Shown here piece by piece: positions 44,262 to 53,303 of a stretch of DNA of 64,000 bases. The stretch is from Ga0077527 sp945862135. GTDB lineage: Bacteria; Pseudomonadota; Gammaproteobacteria; Burkholderiales; SG8-41. Numbering within the stretch: position 1 is the stretch's first letter; every line of letters starts with the position of its first letter. Position numbers and translations under genes: made by a program. The stretch is from NCBI GenBank assembly GCA_964203275.1, contig CAXNMF010000001.1, positions 434,001-498,000 of the forward strand, given 5' to 3'. The notes below the pieces were generated by a model that was given only the letters and a program-made list of their open reading frames with translations, had not been told where the DNA came from and ran no database searches.

Positions 44262-44870
44262 ATGGCCGCCGAAAACGAAAAAAATCCTGACTTCTGCTCC
44301 ACCCGCGAAGCCGCCCAGTTACTGGGTGTTTCGTTACGCACCGTGCAACTGTGGGTTGAGAGCGGCGTACTTAAGGCCTGGAAAACCGCAGGAGGGCATC
44401 GCCGTGTCGTTCGTTCGACAGTGGACGCCTTGCTCGGGCAACGGGACAAGGTGCTGCATCAGGCCACGGTAGCCTCCAAATTCCGCATTCTGGTGGTGGA
44501 AGACGAGTCGGATCTGCGTCGCCTCTATGAAATGACTCTGGCGACCTGGGATCTTCCGATCGAAGTGGTTACGGCATCCGACGGCTTCGAGGGTTTGGTT
44601 CAAATCGGGGCGAGCCGGCCGGATATGGTGATCTCCGATCTGAACATGCCGGGTATGGATGGTTTCAGAATGATCCGCAACCTGATGGCCAATGACGAAT
44701 ACAAGGGCTTGAATGTGGCGGTAGTGACTGCGCTCAGTGAGGCCGATATTGCCGACCGCGGCGGACTGCCTGCGGGTGTCACGGTGTTCCCGAAGCCGGT
44801 GCCCTTCAGCAAGCTGGAGGCGCTGGTGAAGGACGCGATCAGGGCTACCCCAAAAATGCGTAATGCCTAA
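44262..44870 (+). CDS. Response regulator with N-terminal BldC/MerR-like HTH domain
   Basis: 202 residues. Residues 12-55 are a winged-helix of the excisionase/BldC class (STREAAQLLGVSLRTVQLW, then KTAGGHRRV). Residues 73-195 are a receiver with ED-E at 80-82, D126 (VISDLNMPGMDG), VTALS and K in FPKPVPF. DNA-binding domain first and receiver second is the reverse of usual response regulators. It overlaps the next kinase gene by 8 nt, so the pair is a two-component system. Its HTH is almost the same as that of the gene at 46436. Confidence 0.9.
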   Translation: MAAENEKNPDFCSTREAAQLLGVSLRTVQLWVESGVLKAWKTAGGHRRVVRSTVDALLGQRDKVLHQATVASKFRILVVEDESDLRRLYEMTLATWDLPIEVVTASDGFEGLVQIGASRPDMVISDLNMPGMDGFRMIRNLMANDEYKGLNVAVVTALSEADIADRGGLPAGVTVFPKPVPFSKLEALVKDAIRATPKMRNA

Positions 44871-46371
44871 ACCGCGCGCTTCGTCCGCAGCCAGCGCCCG
44901 GGTGGCGTCGGAGCGGGCGCAATACGAGGCCGATACCCTTCGTCTCAAGGCGGTGCTGGATACGGTTCAGGATGCGACGATCAGCATTAACGCCGCCGGC
45001 ATTGTGAAGTGGGCCAACAATGCCACCCAATCGGTTTTCGGATGGGCGCCCGAGGCGTTGGTCGGCAAAAATATTGCCGTACTCATTTCCGGGGTGGATG
45101 CCCAGACACATAATGCCTACATCAGCCGTTACCTGATTACGGGTAACAGCAGCATCATTGGCAAGCGTCGTCAGGTACAGGCCCGTCACTGTGACGGCCA
45201 CGCCATACCAATCGAATTATCGGTCACCGAAACCGTTATTGACGGAGCCCCGGTCTTTGTTGCTGTAGCGCGTGATCTGAGCGACCTGCTGCGACAGCGT
45301 TCGGAGCTTGCGGTGATCGCCACCGAAATCGAGGCGGTGCTGAATGTCAGCCCCAGCGGCATCGCACTGTTCGATAGTGACGGCCAACTGCGGCATGTCA
45401 ACAGCGTGTTCAAGGATTTGATGGACTGCCATCAAATTCCTGAGGGCTGCAGTCTCGCGACGCTGGACCTGCAGACCGCCAGCCTGGCAGGCAAGACCGG
45501 TATTTGCCAGCCGGTCGCGCATTTGCTGCCGTCCGGCAGGGATGTCGTGGTGCTGGAAGAGCCCCGTCATGTCGTACTGCGCCGCAACGTGAAGTCCCTG
45601 CCGGATGGCGGCGTGGTCATTTATGTATACGACATTACCGAGGTACACGACGTCGACCGCATGAAGACGGAATTCCTCTCGGCGGCCGCTCATGAGTTAC
45701 GCACGCCCATGGCCAGTATCCACGGATACTCCGAACTGATGATCAAGCGCGAGTTCGATGCCGACACGCGCAGGGAGATGCTGGAGACAATTCATCGGCA
45801 GTCCTCCGCCATGGTCAGCCTGGTCAATGAACTGCTGGACCTGGCCCGGATTGAGGCACGTGCCGGCAAGGATTTCAGAATCAATCCGGTTGAATTGCCG
45901 CCGATGCTCCAGTCGGTATGCGCCGAATTTGAAGAGCAGCGGACTATCGCCTTGGTATCGGCGTCCGCTTTACCCAAGGTCTGGGCTGACAAGGAAAAAT
46001 TGTGCCTGGTCATGGTCAACCTGCTGTCCAACGCGGTGAAATATTCGCCGCCGGGGAGCCCCGTGGATTTACGTATTTCGAAAGCCACGGAAGGATATGT
46101 GGAAATTTATGTTGAGGATCGCGGTATCGGCATGACGCCGGATCAGATTGAGCGGGTTTTTGACCGTTTCTACCGCGCGGATCCCAACGGGCCTGTGACT
46201 GGCAGTGGCCTGGGTATGGCCCTTGTTAAGGAAATCATTGATATCCATAGAGGCGTGGTGTCCGTAACCCCCCGTCCGGGCGGCGGTTTGCGGGTTCGGG
46301 TTAGCCTGCCTGCCGTGAACGATGAAGCGGCCCTCAGAATCGCCGGAACGGGCGCGCCAGAAAATAATTGA
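44863..46371 (+). CDS. Soluble PAS-PAS histidine kinase
   Basis: 502 residues without a transmembrane segment. PAS 1 about 25-140 (TVQDATISINAAGIVKWANN), PAS 2 about 150-255, HisKA with AAHELRTPMASIHGYSEL, HATPase with NLLSNAVKYSPPGSP, EDRGIGMTPDQ and GSGLGMALVKEII. All kinase boxes are intact. Cytoplasmic sensing of redox, light or a small ligand is possible; no cofactor residue is evident. Cognate regulator is the overlapping HTH-receiver protein. Confidence 0.93.
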   Translation: MPKPRASSAASARVASERAQYEADTLRLKAVLDTVQDATISINAAGIVKWANNATQSVFGWAPEALVGKNIAVLISGVDAQTHNAYISRYLITGNSSIIGKRRQVQARHCDGHAIPIELSVTETVIDGAPVFVAVARDLSDLLRQRSELAVIATEIEAVLNVSPSGIALFDSDGQLRHVNSVFKDLMDCHQIPEGCSLATLDLQTASLAGKTGICQPVAHLLPSGRDVVVLEEPRHVVLRRNVKSLPDGGVVIYVYDITEVHDVDRMKTEFLSAAAHELRTPMASIHGYSELMIKREFDADTRREMLETIHRQSSAMVSLVNELLDLARIEARAGKDFRINPVELPPMLQSVCAEFEEQRTIALVSASALPKVWADKEKLCLVMVNLLSNAVKYSPPGSPVDLRISKATEGYVEIYVEDRGIGMTPDQIERVFDRFYRADPNGPVTGSGLGMALVKEIIDIHRGVVSVTPRPGGGLRVRVSLPAVNDEAALRIAGTGAPENN

Positions 46372-46395
46372 TAATTATGATAAATAGTGTAATAT
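46368..46395 (+). promoter_or_regulatory. Promoter of the small HTH gene with 9-bp-period repeat
   Basis: TTGATA (46368-46373), 16-bp spacer, TAATAT (46390-46395). The minus strand of 46369-46382 reads TATCA-TAAT-TATCA, overlapping the -35 box, so autoregulation is likely. Confidence 0.58.
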
Positions 46396-46435
46396 CGACA
46401 TTAGTTTCATTTTCATCCATTTGAGGCGATAGCCT

Positions 46436-46783
46436 GTGAGCAAACAAGAATTGTCCGGCGAGACCTGCACAACACGACAAGCCGCGGAGGCGTTAGGTGT
46501 GGCCTTACGTACTGCACAACTGTGGACGGAGTCGGGTCGGTTGCGCGCCTGGAAAACAGAGGGTGGCCATCGTCGCATCCTTGTTTCATCAGTCAAGGAG
46601 TTGTTGACTGCCCGTGACGGTTGCGGGCAATCCGAGCTGCCAAGTCCCGGCATCCGCAGGCAAGACTTCACGAACAATCCCTCGATTGGTGAAATCGATG
46701 TGTCCGGCGCGGAGGTTGAGATGAAGCAACAGGCCAATGGCGAACTGCAGTTGTTGCTGCGTCTCAACCTGAGACCGGCCTGA
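46436..46783 (+). CDS. Small BldC/MerR-like HTH regulator
   Basis: 115 residues, GTG start with GAGGCG upstream. Residues 10-55 are TTRQAAEALGVALRTAQLW, then LRAWKTEGGHRRI, very close to the HTH of the response regulator at 44262. The C-terminal ~60 residues have no known domain. BldC-type proteins bind DNA as head-to-tail arrays on direct repeats. A repeat of that kind overlaps this gene's own promoter and many others in the window. It could compete or cooperate with the phospho-regulated paralogue. Confidence 0.85.
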   Translation: MSKQELSGETCTTRQAAEALGVALRTAQLWTESGRLRAWKTEGGHRRILVSSVKELLTARDGCGQSELPSPGIRRQDFTNNPSIGEIDVSGAEVEMKQQANGELQLLLRLNLRPA

Positions 46784-47077
46784 ACTGCCCGAGCCGGATC
46801 CGGCTCGCCGGCGCAAGCCCGTAGCGGGCGCGAGAGCAGAAGGCGGTGGCCTGCTAGAACCTGCTCTGCCGCCCCGCGCTCCGAGCAGTGCATGAATCAT
46901 TCAAGCCGGATCCATAGCCAGCGCACGGGCCTGAAGTAGAGGTGTCCCGGCACAAGGGGGCCGTGTCGATGGCGTTATGGGGGGGGCGTGGGTAAAATGA
47001 CCTTCCGGTGCTACAGATTGTTTTAGGCCTCACCACAAGATACGAAATGCGGCCGCCATTTCAATGGATGACCGAAC
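46784..47077. other. Hairpin-rich gap
   Basis: A perfect 16-bp palindrome GAGCCGGATCCGGCTC at 46791-46806, a GCCCG/CGGGC hairpin at 46815-46827 and a longer GGCGG/CCGCC fold lie in tandem. None has a T-tract, so I do not call terminators. No coding frame is convincing. A small RNA is possible. Confidence 0.4.
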
Positions 47078-47464
47078 ATGAATGCCGTTACCACCCCTTT
47101 CACCGTCGTTGTTGCTGACGACAAATTCGAACTGCGCAAGCTGATTCGCATCACCTTCGCCGGAGATGATTGTCGTATCGTCGAGGCGGCAAACGGGCTG
47201 GAAGCCATCCGGCTGATCATTTCCGAAAAACCGCAGGTTGCCCTGATCGATATCATGATGCCGGGCATTGACGGTCTCGAGGTTTGTCGCCAGGTTCGTG
47301 CGGATACCGGGTTGGCCGCTACGCGGCTGATTCTGGTGACCGCGCGCGGTCAGAAAGCCGATGTGCTGGAAGGGAGCAAGGCGGGCGCTGACGACTACGT
47401 TATAAAGCCTTTCAGTCCAGAAGACCTCCGTCAGCGTGTTCTCGCACTTATCGCGACTTGCTGA
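47078..47464 (+). CDS. Single-domain response regulator
   Basis: 128-residue receiver: VVADD (14-15), D58 (ALIDIMMPGIDG), VTARG and K in VIKPFSPEDL. No output domain. It leads a unit with a periplasmic binding protein and a membrane kinase, and is probably that kinase's substrate. Confidence 0.92.
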   Translation: MNAVTTPFTVVVADDKFELRKLIRITFAGDDCRIVEAANGLEAIRLIISEKPQVALIDIMMPGIDGLEVCRQVRADTGLAATRLILVTARGQKADVLEGSKAGADDYVIKPFSPEDLRQRVLALIATC

Positions 47465-47471
47465 GCAAGCC

Positions 47472-48662
47472 GTGTTTAGTCGAGTGCCATGGATGGCCTG
47501 CGCGCTTGCGCTGTTTTTGCAGCCTCATCTGCTTTTTGCGGAGGCACCTGCGCTACTAGTCGGGTTGACCGCTGAACTGCAGCATCCCACCAGCGCTGCC
47601 GGCCAGTCCATCCGTGCGGGTATCCGCACGGCGATTGCCGAGATCAATGCCGGGGGCGGCGCATTGTCCGGCCGGCCGCTCGAACTGGTCGAGCGTGACG
47701 ATCGCGGATTACCGGCACGGGGCCTCGACAATTTTCGCGAACTGGCTTCGCTGCCGGCAATGGCGGGCATTTTTGCCGGCGCTTCGGTCAGCCTCGGCAA
47801 TGAACTGGTCAAAGCCGCCGACAGTCTCAAGACACCGATACTGATTCCCTGGGTGGGGGCGGACCCGGACCCGGACCCGGTCAGCGAGTCCCCGGCCCGC
47901 TATGTGTTCAGATTGGCGATCAGCGAGCGCGAAAATCTGAGGCTCATTCTCAATGAATCGCGGCAACGGGGATACCGGCGGATTGGTTTACTGCTGCCTT
48001 CCAATGCCTGGGGACGTCGCGTCGCAAGGGAGGCGTTGTCGCTGTCAAAGCCCGGCGATTTGCTCAGTGTGATCGAGCCGCATTGGTATGAAAGCGCGTC
48101 GCCATCCCTGATGGCTTCTTACAAGGCGGTCATCGACCGCGGTGCGGATGCGCTGATCCTGATCACGAATGAAAGCGACAGCAGGATTCTGCTGCGCGAC
48201 CTCGCGGCCAATCCGGAGATACCCCGGTTGCCGTTTTATCTGCACTGGACGGCAATGTCAGGCAGGACTGCTCTGACGATTTCTCCCGAAGGAAAAGGGT
48301 TTGATCTGAGCGTAGTGCATCCCGTGATGCCCGACAGCCGACAGTCTTCGTTGGTGCTAGAGCGTATCGCCACACAACTGCCGGAACGCTACTCGGGAAA
48401 AGTGCCGGTTCCTGCTGCGGCCCTGCAGGCGTACGATCTGACCCGATTGCTGGCTGCGGCGATTGCCCGCTCCGGAAGCGTGGAACGAACAGCGATACGC
48501 GGGGCTTTGCTGAACGCCGGCGAATACCGCGGCATGCTGAGGCTTTACCGTAATCCTTATGCCGGTGGCAGCCAGGATGCACTGGGTGCCACCGATATTG
48601 CCGTGTTCAGATTACGCAGCGACGGCAGCCTCGACAACACCCGCAGCAAACTCCGGCGCTGA
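47472..48662 (+). CDS. Periplasmic binding protein, branched-chain amino acid (Peripla_BP_6) type
   Basis: 396 residues from the GTG at 47472; the frame also opens at 47436, but signal peptide MFSRVPWMACALALFLQPHL ending FAEA favours the later start. The mature protein has the type I binding-protein fold (LLVGLTAELQHPTSAAGQSI, GIRTAIAEINAGGGALSGR, a pivot in IGLLLPSNAWGRRVAREAL). No transporter genes follow; a histidine kinase gene starts 5 nt later. So it likely senses a solute and presents it to the kinase, not to a permease. Confidence 0.85.
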   Translation: MFSRVPWMACALALFLQPHLLFAEAPALLVGLTAELQHPTSAAGQSIRAGIRTAIAEINAGGGALSGRPLELVERDDRGLPARGLDNFRELASLPAMAGIFAGASVSLGNELVKAADSLKTPILIPWVGADPDPDPVSESPARYVFRLAISERENLRLILNESRQRGYRRIGLLLPSNAWGRRVAREALSLSKPGDLLSVIEPHWYESASPSLMASYKAVIDRGADALILITNESDSRILLRDLAANPEIPRLPFYLHWTAMSGRTALTISPEGKGFDLSVVHPVMPDSRQSSLVLERIATQLPERYSGKVPVPAAALQAYDLTRLLAAAIARSGSVERTAIRGALLNAGEYRGMLRLYRNPYAGGSQDALGATDIAVFRLRSDGSLDNTRSKLRR

Positions 48663-48667
48663 GTCCC

Positions 48668-51181
48668 ATGGGTTTGCGACAGATCAATCAGCGCCTGAAT
48701 GCGGCATTCCGTGAATGGATTAACCGCAGCATTTCCAACCGCATTTCGGTTGCCACACTGTCGGTGACCGTCCTCGTGCTGTTTCTGTTGATCGGCGCCA
48801 CCTACGGTTTTCTGCGCAACCAGCTTGACCGCCAGGCGCAGACCACCCTGGCTGCGCACGCCAGTACATTGGCGGCCCGGCTGGCCGGATCCCTGGAGCA
48901 GGGTCTGGAGGCCAGCAGGCGTCTCGCCGACAGTCAGTTGATTGCCAATGTACTCGTCGATGCCGAACTCACCGGCAATGTCGTCAGCCGTTTGCGGGAT
49001 ATCGCACTGTTTCCCGAAAAACAGACCATCATCAGCATCCATGACTACCGCGGGCGTCCAATCGTGGTGCAGGGTGCGGAATTCGCACCCAAGGGCCACA
49101 CCGCGTTTGCGCATTCCTTTCCCGAGACCCAGAGTGCGCTGGCAACCCGGGTATTTCTTGACGGGTCGCGCTCACGACTGCTGATGGCCTATCCGTTGTA
49201 TTACAAGGCGACCGGCACCCGGGAGGGGGCATTAATCATCTCGGTGGATCTGGAAGGTCTGCTGCGCAGCGCTGCAGGGTATACGGCCGAGGGGATCAAC
49301 TGGTCATTGATCGGCAGTAACGGAGACATTCTGGCGGGTACGCAGGATTCCGGCGGTGGCTGGTTGATGCAGTCGGTGGCTCTGGGGTCCCAGCTCAAAA
49401 TACCCGATCTGGGAATATCTGCGGTGGCTTCCATTGAAGAGGCGCGTGTTCTTCAGCCGCTGAGTTATTTCAATCTGGCGTATCTGCTGCTGGCGATGCT
49501 GTCGCTGGTCATCGCGGTGGTATTGGCGCGCATGGTCGGCAAGCGTATGACCGAGCCGCTGACTCAGCTGAGCGCACTGATGGCGAACATCAAGGACATG
49601 GGCACGACACTGCAGTTGCAACTGCCCGCACGCAGCGATGAAATCGGCCAGTTGATCGAAACCTTCAACCGGATGCTGAGCGAGTTGAATCTCTCCGATC
49701 TGCGGCTGAAGCAGATGTTGCGCGAGCGTACCGAGCGCCTGGAACTGACGGAGCGCAGCCTGTCCCGGATGTCCGAGGAATCGGTCACCTTCACCTGGAC
49801 CTGGCAGCCGCAGAACGGTGCTGTGCTGGCGGTCAGTCCGGCGATCGAGCCGCTGCTCGGTTATGCGCCGGCCCTGCTCCTGGATGTCGCTACATTCCGC
49901 GATAGTCTGATTCACGACGAGGACCGTGCACTGATCGATGCCGCTGTCGGCTCCCTGCAAGCCGGTAAACCGCTGTCGATCCGCTACCGGCTGAAGGATG
50001 TCGGCGGCCGCTGGCGATGGTTCAATGACCGGCTCACCGGAAAATTTGATTCCGCCGGACGGTTGCAGGTGATCGACGGCATCTGCACCGATGTGACCGC
50101 GCTGCAGGAGGCCGAGGCCCTGGCCACCCAGAGGGCGCAGTTGATGGACCAGATCTACCGGATGAGTCCGGACGGCATCCTGGTAACCGATGTCGAGGGC
50201 CGCGCCACTTTCGCCAATCCCGCACTGCTGCGCATGTTCGGTCTCAACGCCAAGGATGTGGTCGGGCGCAGTCTGGAGGAGCTCGATACGATCGGACAGC
50301 AGGCGGTGGTCGAGGGCAGCATTTACACCCCGATGTCCAGTGCCGTACACAGCAAGCCGGTCTTGCTCCGGCTGGCGCGTCCGCGCTCGATGGTGCTGGC
50401 CCGATCCTGCCTGATTGCCACGGAAACCGGTGGCGGCGACATTTTCTTTTTCCGTGACGTCAGCGGCGAGGCTGCAGTCGAGCGCGCGAAAAGCGAGTTC
50501 CTGCGTACCGCCGCGCATGAGTTGCGCACGCCGCTGACCAGCGTATTGGGGTTTTCCGAAATCCTGCTCAATCGCAATCTCGACGACGAGACCCGCCACG
50601 ATCTGCTGAACACCATTCACCAGACCGCCAAGCGCCTGTCAGTAATGTCTGCGGATTTGCTGGATATTGCGCGCATCGACGCCGGCGCAGTCGGCGAATT
50701 GAATCTGCAGCCGGTCAGCCTGCAGCCCTTCCTGCAATCGATTGCCGGCGATGTGATGGCGCCTGACGGCAGACGCGCCGTGCTCAAGCCGGTAGCGGCC
50801 GGATTACAGGCCTACACCGATCGCGACCGGATTGAAGTGGTGCTGCGCCAGCTGCTGAGCAATGCCTTCAAGTTTTCCGGTCCGGATACGGTTGTCACGC
50901 TGGAAGCCGAGGCAGGCAGCATGGATGATGTCCGCGGCATTCTTCTCAGGGTCCGGGATGGCGGTATCGGCATGCCGCCGGAGGTTGTGGGACGGGTGTT
51001 CGAGCGGTTCTACCGCGCGGATACTACCGGGGATATGCTCGGTACCGGTCTGGGCATGTCGATCGTACAGGATACGCTCGGGCTGCTGCACGGACGGGTG
51101 AAGCTGATCAGCGAGCCCGGGCAAGGTACCGAAGTCACGGTCTGGCTGCCGGAAAACCAGCTCGATTACATTGTGGCCTGA
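48668..51181 (+). CDS. Membrane histidine kinase (sensor-HAMP-PAS-PAS-HisKA-HATPase)
   Basis: 837 residues: transmembrane helix near 37-57 (VLVLFLLIGATYGFL), ~220-residue periplasmic sensor, second helix (LAYLLLAMLSLVIAVVLARM), HAMP, two PAS domains, HisKA with AAHELRTPLTSVLGFSEILL, HATPase with NAFKFSG, DGGIGMPPEV, GTGLGMSIV. Kinase motifs complete. Lies directly behind a periplasmic binding protein and a receiver: a three-component sensing unit is likely. The adjacent copper/oxidase operon suggests a metal or organic ligand, but nothing proves it. Confidence 0.93.
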   Translation: MGLRQINQRLNAAFREWINRSISNRISVATLSVTVLVLFLLIGATYGFLRNQLDRQAQTTLAAHASTLAARLAGSLEQGLEASRRLADSQLIANVLVDAELTGNVVSRLRDIALFPEKQTIISIHDYRGRPIVVQGAEFAPKGHTAFAHSFPETQSALATRVFLDGSRSRLLMAYPLYYKATGTREGALIISVDLEGLLRSAAGYTAEGINWSLIGSNGDILAGTQDSGGGWLMQSVALGSQLKIPDLGISAVASIEEARVLQPLSYFNLAYLLLAMLSLVIAVVLARMVGKRMTEPLTQLSALMANIKDMGTTLQLQLPARSDEIGQLIETFNRMLSELNLSDLRLKQMLRERTERLELTERSLSRMSEESVTFTWTWQPQNGAVLAVSPAIEPLLGYAPALLLDVATFRDSLIHDEDRALIDAAVGSLQAGKPLSIRYRLKDVGGRWRWFNDRLTGKFDSAGRLQVIDGICTDVTALQEAEALATQRAQLMDQIYRMSPDGILVTDVEGRATFANPALLRMFGLNAKDVVGRSLEELDTIGQQAVVEGSIYTPMSSAVHSKPVLLRLARPRSMVLARSCLIATETGGGDIFFFRDVSGEAAVERAKSEFLRTAAHELRTPLTSVLGFSEILLNRNLDDETRHDLLNTIHQTAKRLSVMSADLLDIARIDAGAVGELNLQPVSLQPFLQSIAGDVMAPDGRRAVLKPVAAGLQAYTDRDRIEVVLRQLLSNAFKFSGPDTVVTLEAEAGSMDDVRGILLRVRDGGIGMPPEVVGRVFERFYRADTTGDMLGTGLGMSIVQDTLGLLHGRVKLISEPGQGTEVTVWLPENQLDYIVA

Positions 51182-51227
51182 AGGGCGGCGTGACCGGCAG
51201 TGACCGGGATTTCTTTGCGTCCAGCCG

Positions 51228-52160
51228 TCAGGCCTGCAGATCTTTTGATGTTCTTCGCGCCATCAGCCCGCTGATGGAAAAGATGGCCAGTCCGATGATC
51301 AGCGTCAGCCAGCCGAAGATCTCCAGAATCAGCAAGGCGTTGTTTGAGCCGGGGGCTGATTCACCCAGTATGGCAATGCAGCGCTCACCCGTGCTCGTAT
51401 CGAGGTTCAGGCTCGCGGCGATTTTTTCGCTGCCGGCGTTGTGAGCCCAGGGCAGCATGGCCCCAGGGCTCTGCGCCAGTTTTTCAAGCGCCGGCCGCGC
51501 GGCTTCACTGAAGCTGCCCCGGTTGATGCGCATGTTTGACTTGTCAACGGCACAGGCAAATGCGACTTTCATGTTCATCAGCTCTCCGGCATCCTTGGTT
51601 AGACGCTGTTCCATGTCGTAACCGACAACCAGTTCTCCGGCCGGATTGGGCGCCAGGATCACCGCCCTGGCGTAGCGGAACAGCTTTCCCTCGGAAAGAT
51701 GCAGGGTGGTGATTCTCTGGTTAATGATCGGTGCCAGGCTGCTTTGCGCCAGACGGGTGCCCTTGCTGATCCGCTTGTCGGTGTCACCGGTGACCTGGTC
51801 TTCGCCGGAAATGGCCAGCATGCGCTGTGCTGAAATTCTTTTCCTGTGGTTTTGCAGCGTGGAGTCGATGGTATACGGGTCGTTGGTCAGAAGGCTTTCA
51901 CGCAGGCCATAGTCTGAGGCCAGCACCTCCGAAAGTTCCTGCACTTCCCGGTTGCTGTGACTGAGCAGCGTCGAAAATGACGTGATGACCCGGTTCGACT
52001 GGACCTGCAGAAAAGCCTGTTCGGTAACCCAGGCAGTCGCCAGCACAACCACGCCGATCAGCATCATCAGCTGACCCAGGCGGAATTCGGCGCTGCTCTT
52101 CCAGCGGTCTATCCGCCCTTGCGAGGGCCGCATCCCCGGCTGAGAGATTTTATCCGGCAT
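51228..52160 (-). CDS. Membrane-anchored periplasmic sensor-like protein without output domain
   Basis: 310 residues. An N-terminal helix (LGQLMMLIGVVVLATAWV), a ~230-residue periplasmic domain (SLLTNDPYTIDSTLQNHRKR, AVILAPNPAGELVVGYDME) like the sensor of GGDEF or chemotaxis receptors, a second helix (ALLILEIFGWLTLIIGLAIF), then only about 15 residues. No kinase, HAMP or GGDEF follows. The ATG at 52160 overlaps the upstream stop; the frame also opens at 52214. Could act through a partner kinase, perhaps the convergent one. Confidence 0.75.
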   Translation of the reverse strand: MPDKISQPGMRPSQGRIDRWKSSAEFRLGQLMMLIGVVVLATAWVTEQAFLQVQSNRVITSFSTLLSHSNREVQELSEVLASDYGLRESLLTNDPYTIDSTLQNHRKRISAQRMLAISGEDQVTGDTDKRISKGTRLAQSSLAPIINQRITTLHLSEGKLFRYARAVILAPNPAGELVVGYDMEQRLTKDAGELMNMKVAFACAVDKSNMRINRGSFSEAARPALEKLAQSPGAMLPWAHNAGSEKIAASLNLDTSTGERCIAILGESAPGSNNALLILEIFGWLTLIIGLAIFSISGLMARRTSKDLQA

Positions 52161-52800
52161 AGTTGTCGGCCTGCAGCGGCGGTTTTTCGCGGCGTGTGCG
52201 TTTCTCGATTTCAAACCGCGTGGTCAGCTGGCGCTTGTCGTTTTGCAGGACTCGCAGAGTTTGCTGCTGCGGTGGCTTGCGCTGGTGGGGGTGCCAGAAC
52301 CAGACCTGGTATTCGCCGGCCGGCAGGTTGGCGACACGGGCGTTTCCCTGACCGCCGGTTTTGGCATGGTAGGGTGAATCGACCACCAGCACATACCCTT
52401 CCATCCAGTCATGGATATTGCAGCCCAGTGCGACGACGCCCGGTTCGTCGAACAGCACATCCCGGGGCGCTTCACCGCGATACAGTTTGATCTCGAAGGT
52501 TTTCGCTTTTGAAAAAGAAAATACGTGATGGAGCAGCGGATCCCGGTTCGGGAGCGCGACCGTGGTGCCGGTCTGCACCACGCTGACGAAGGGATTGAAC
52601 TCCCGGTCGATCTGCTCAATGACAGCGCGTTGTGCTTTTGTCCGGACCCGTGATGCGGCGGCAGGCTGCAACACGATGACGGCATCAGCAAGCGGTTTAT
52701 TGCCCTGATCGACAATACTCACCTCGACGACGGCTGCCGATGTCGCTGTACTCCATATCAATGCCGCGGAGCCGCATGCGCGCAAAAGCCGCCCCGGCAT
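52150..52800 (-). CDS. Exported cupredoxin-like protein
   Basis: 216 residues with a signal peptide (LLRACGSAALIWSTATSA). VEVSIVDQGNKPLADAVIVL is a carboxypeptidase-regulatory-like strand pair. The central LPNRDPLLHHVFSF and ALGCNIHDWMEGYVLV supply His, Cys, His and Met in the order of a type-1 copper site, as in methylamine-utilisation cupredoxin-like proteins. Probably a periplasmic copper or electron carrier for the oxidase system. Overlaps the next gene by 11 nt. Confidence 0.8.
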   Translation of the reverse strand: MPGRLLRACGSAALIWSTATSAAVVEVSIVDQGNKPLADAVIVLQPAAASRVRTKAQRAVIEQIDREFNPFVSVVQTGTTVALPNRDPLLHHVFSFSKAKTFEIKLYRGEAPRDVLFDEPGVVALGCNIHDWMEGYVLVVDSPYHAKTGGQGNARVANLPAGEYQVWFWHPHQRKPPQQQTLRVLQNDKRQLTTRFEIEKRTRREKPPLQADNYAG

Positions 52801-52802
52801 GA

Positions 52803-53243
52803 TTAGGGCGTTTTTACAGCAAGTGCCGGAGCAATCTGCCAGATTTCAGTGTGGATGCGGCCGTCGCGCAGGGTGATGATCTGGCGGACCTTGGTGGTGG
52901 CGTCGGTGCTTTTGTAAATCACCGATGCAATCACCGTTGCGCCCTTGTCATTGGCATGGCTCTCGATGCTGTCCACGGTAATCTGCACCGGCTGGCGTCG
53001 CTCATGAAAGGTCCGCCACAGCTTGCCGATCGCCTCAGCCCCGCTGTAACGGCCTTCCAGATTGCCGCCGACCCAGTCCAGCCGTGCATCAGTGGCATAG
53101 GTCGCCTGCACGGCATCGAGTTGGCCGTTGGCAATGGCGGCGAGATGTTTGCGGAACAGGGCCTCGTCGAGCGGGCCGGCAAGTGTTTGCAGCGAGAGCA
53201 GGGACAGCGTGGCAGCCAGCAACAGGAGTATCCGGTGTTTCAT
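52803..53243 (-). CDS. Exported NTF2-like (SnoaL/DUF4440) protein
   Basis: 146 residues: signal peptide MKHRILLLLAATLSLLSLQT, then an NTF2-like cone fold (FRKHLAAIANGQLDAVQATY, VIYKSTDATTKVRQIITLRDG). This fold binds small ligands or dimerises; no catalytic residue is obvious. It lies two bases ahead of the cupredoxin-like gene and about 60 nt after the isomerase gene in one minus-strand unit. Confidence 0.8.
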   Translation of the reverse strand: MKHRILLLLAATLSLLSLQTLAGPLDEALFRKHLAAIANGQLDAVQATYATDARLDWVGGNLEGRYSGAEAIGKLWRTFHERRQPVQITVDSIESHANDKGATVIASVIYKSTDATTKVRQIITLRDGRIHTEIWQIAPALAVKTP

Positions 53244-53303
53244 CCGTTTTCCTTTTCTGCCACCGAAACCTTTTCGACAGGCTTGAGTGGCCGTTAAACC
53301 GTT

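Noticed and set aside
46791..46806. Palindrome GAGCCGGATCCGGCTC as a terminator
   Set aside because: No T-tract follows on either strand; kept only as part of a hairpin-rich gap.
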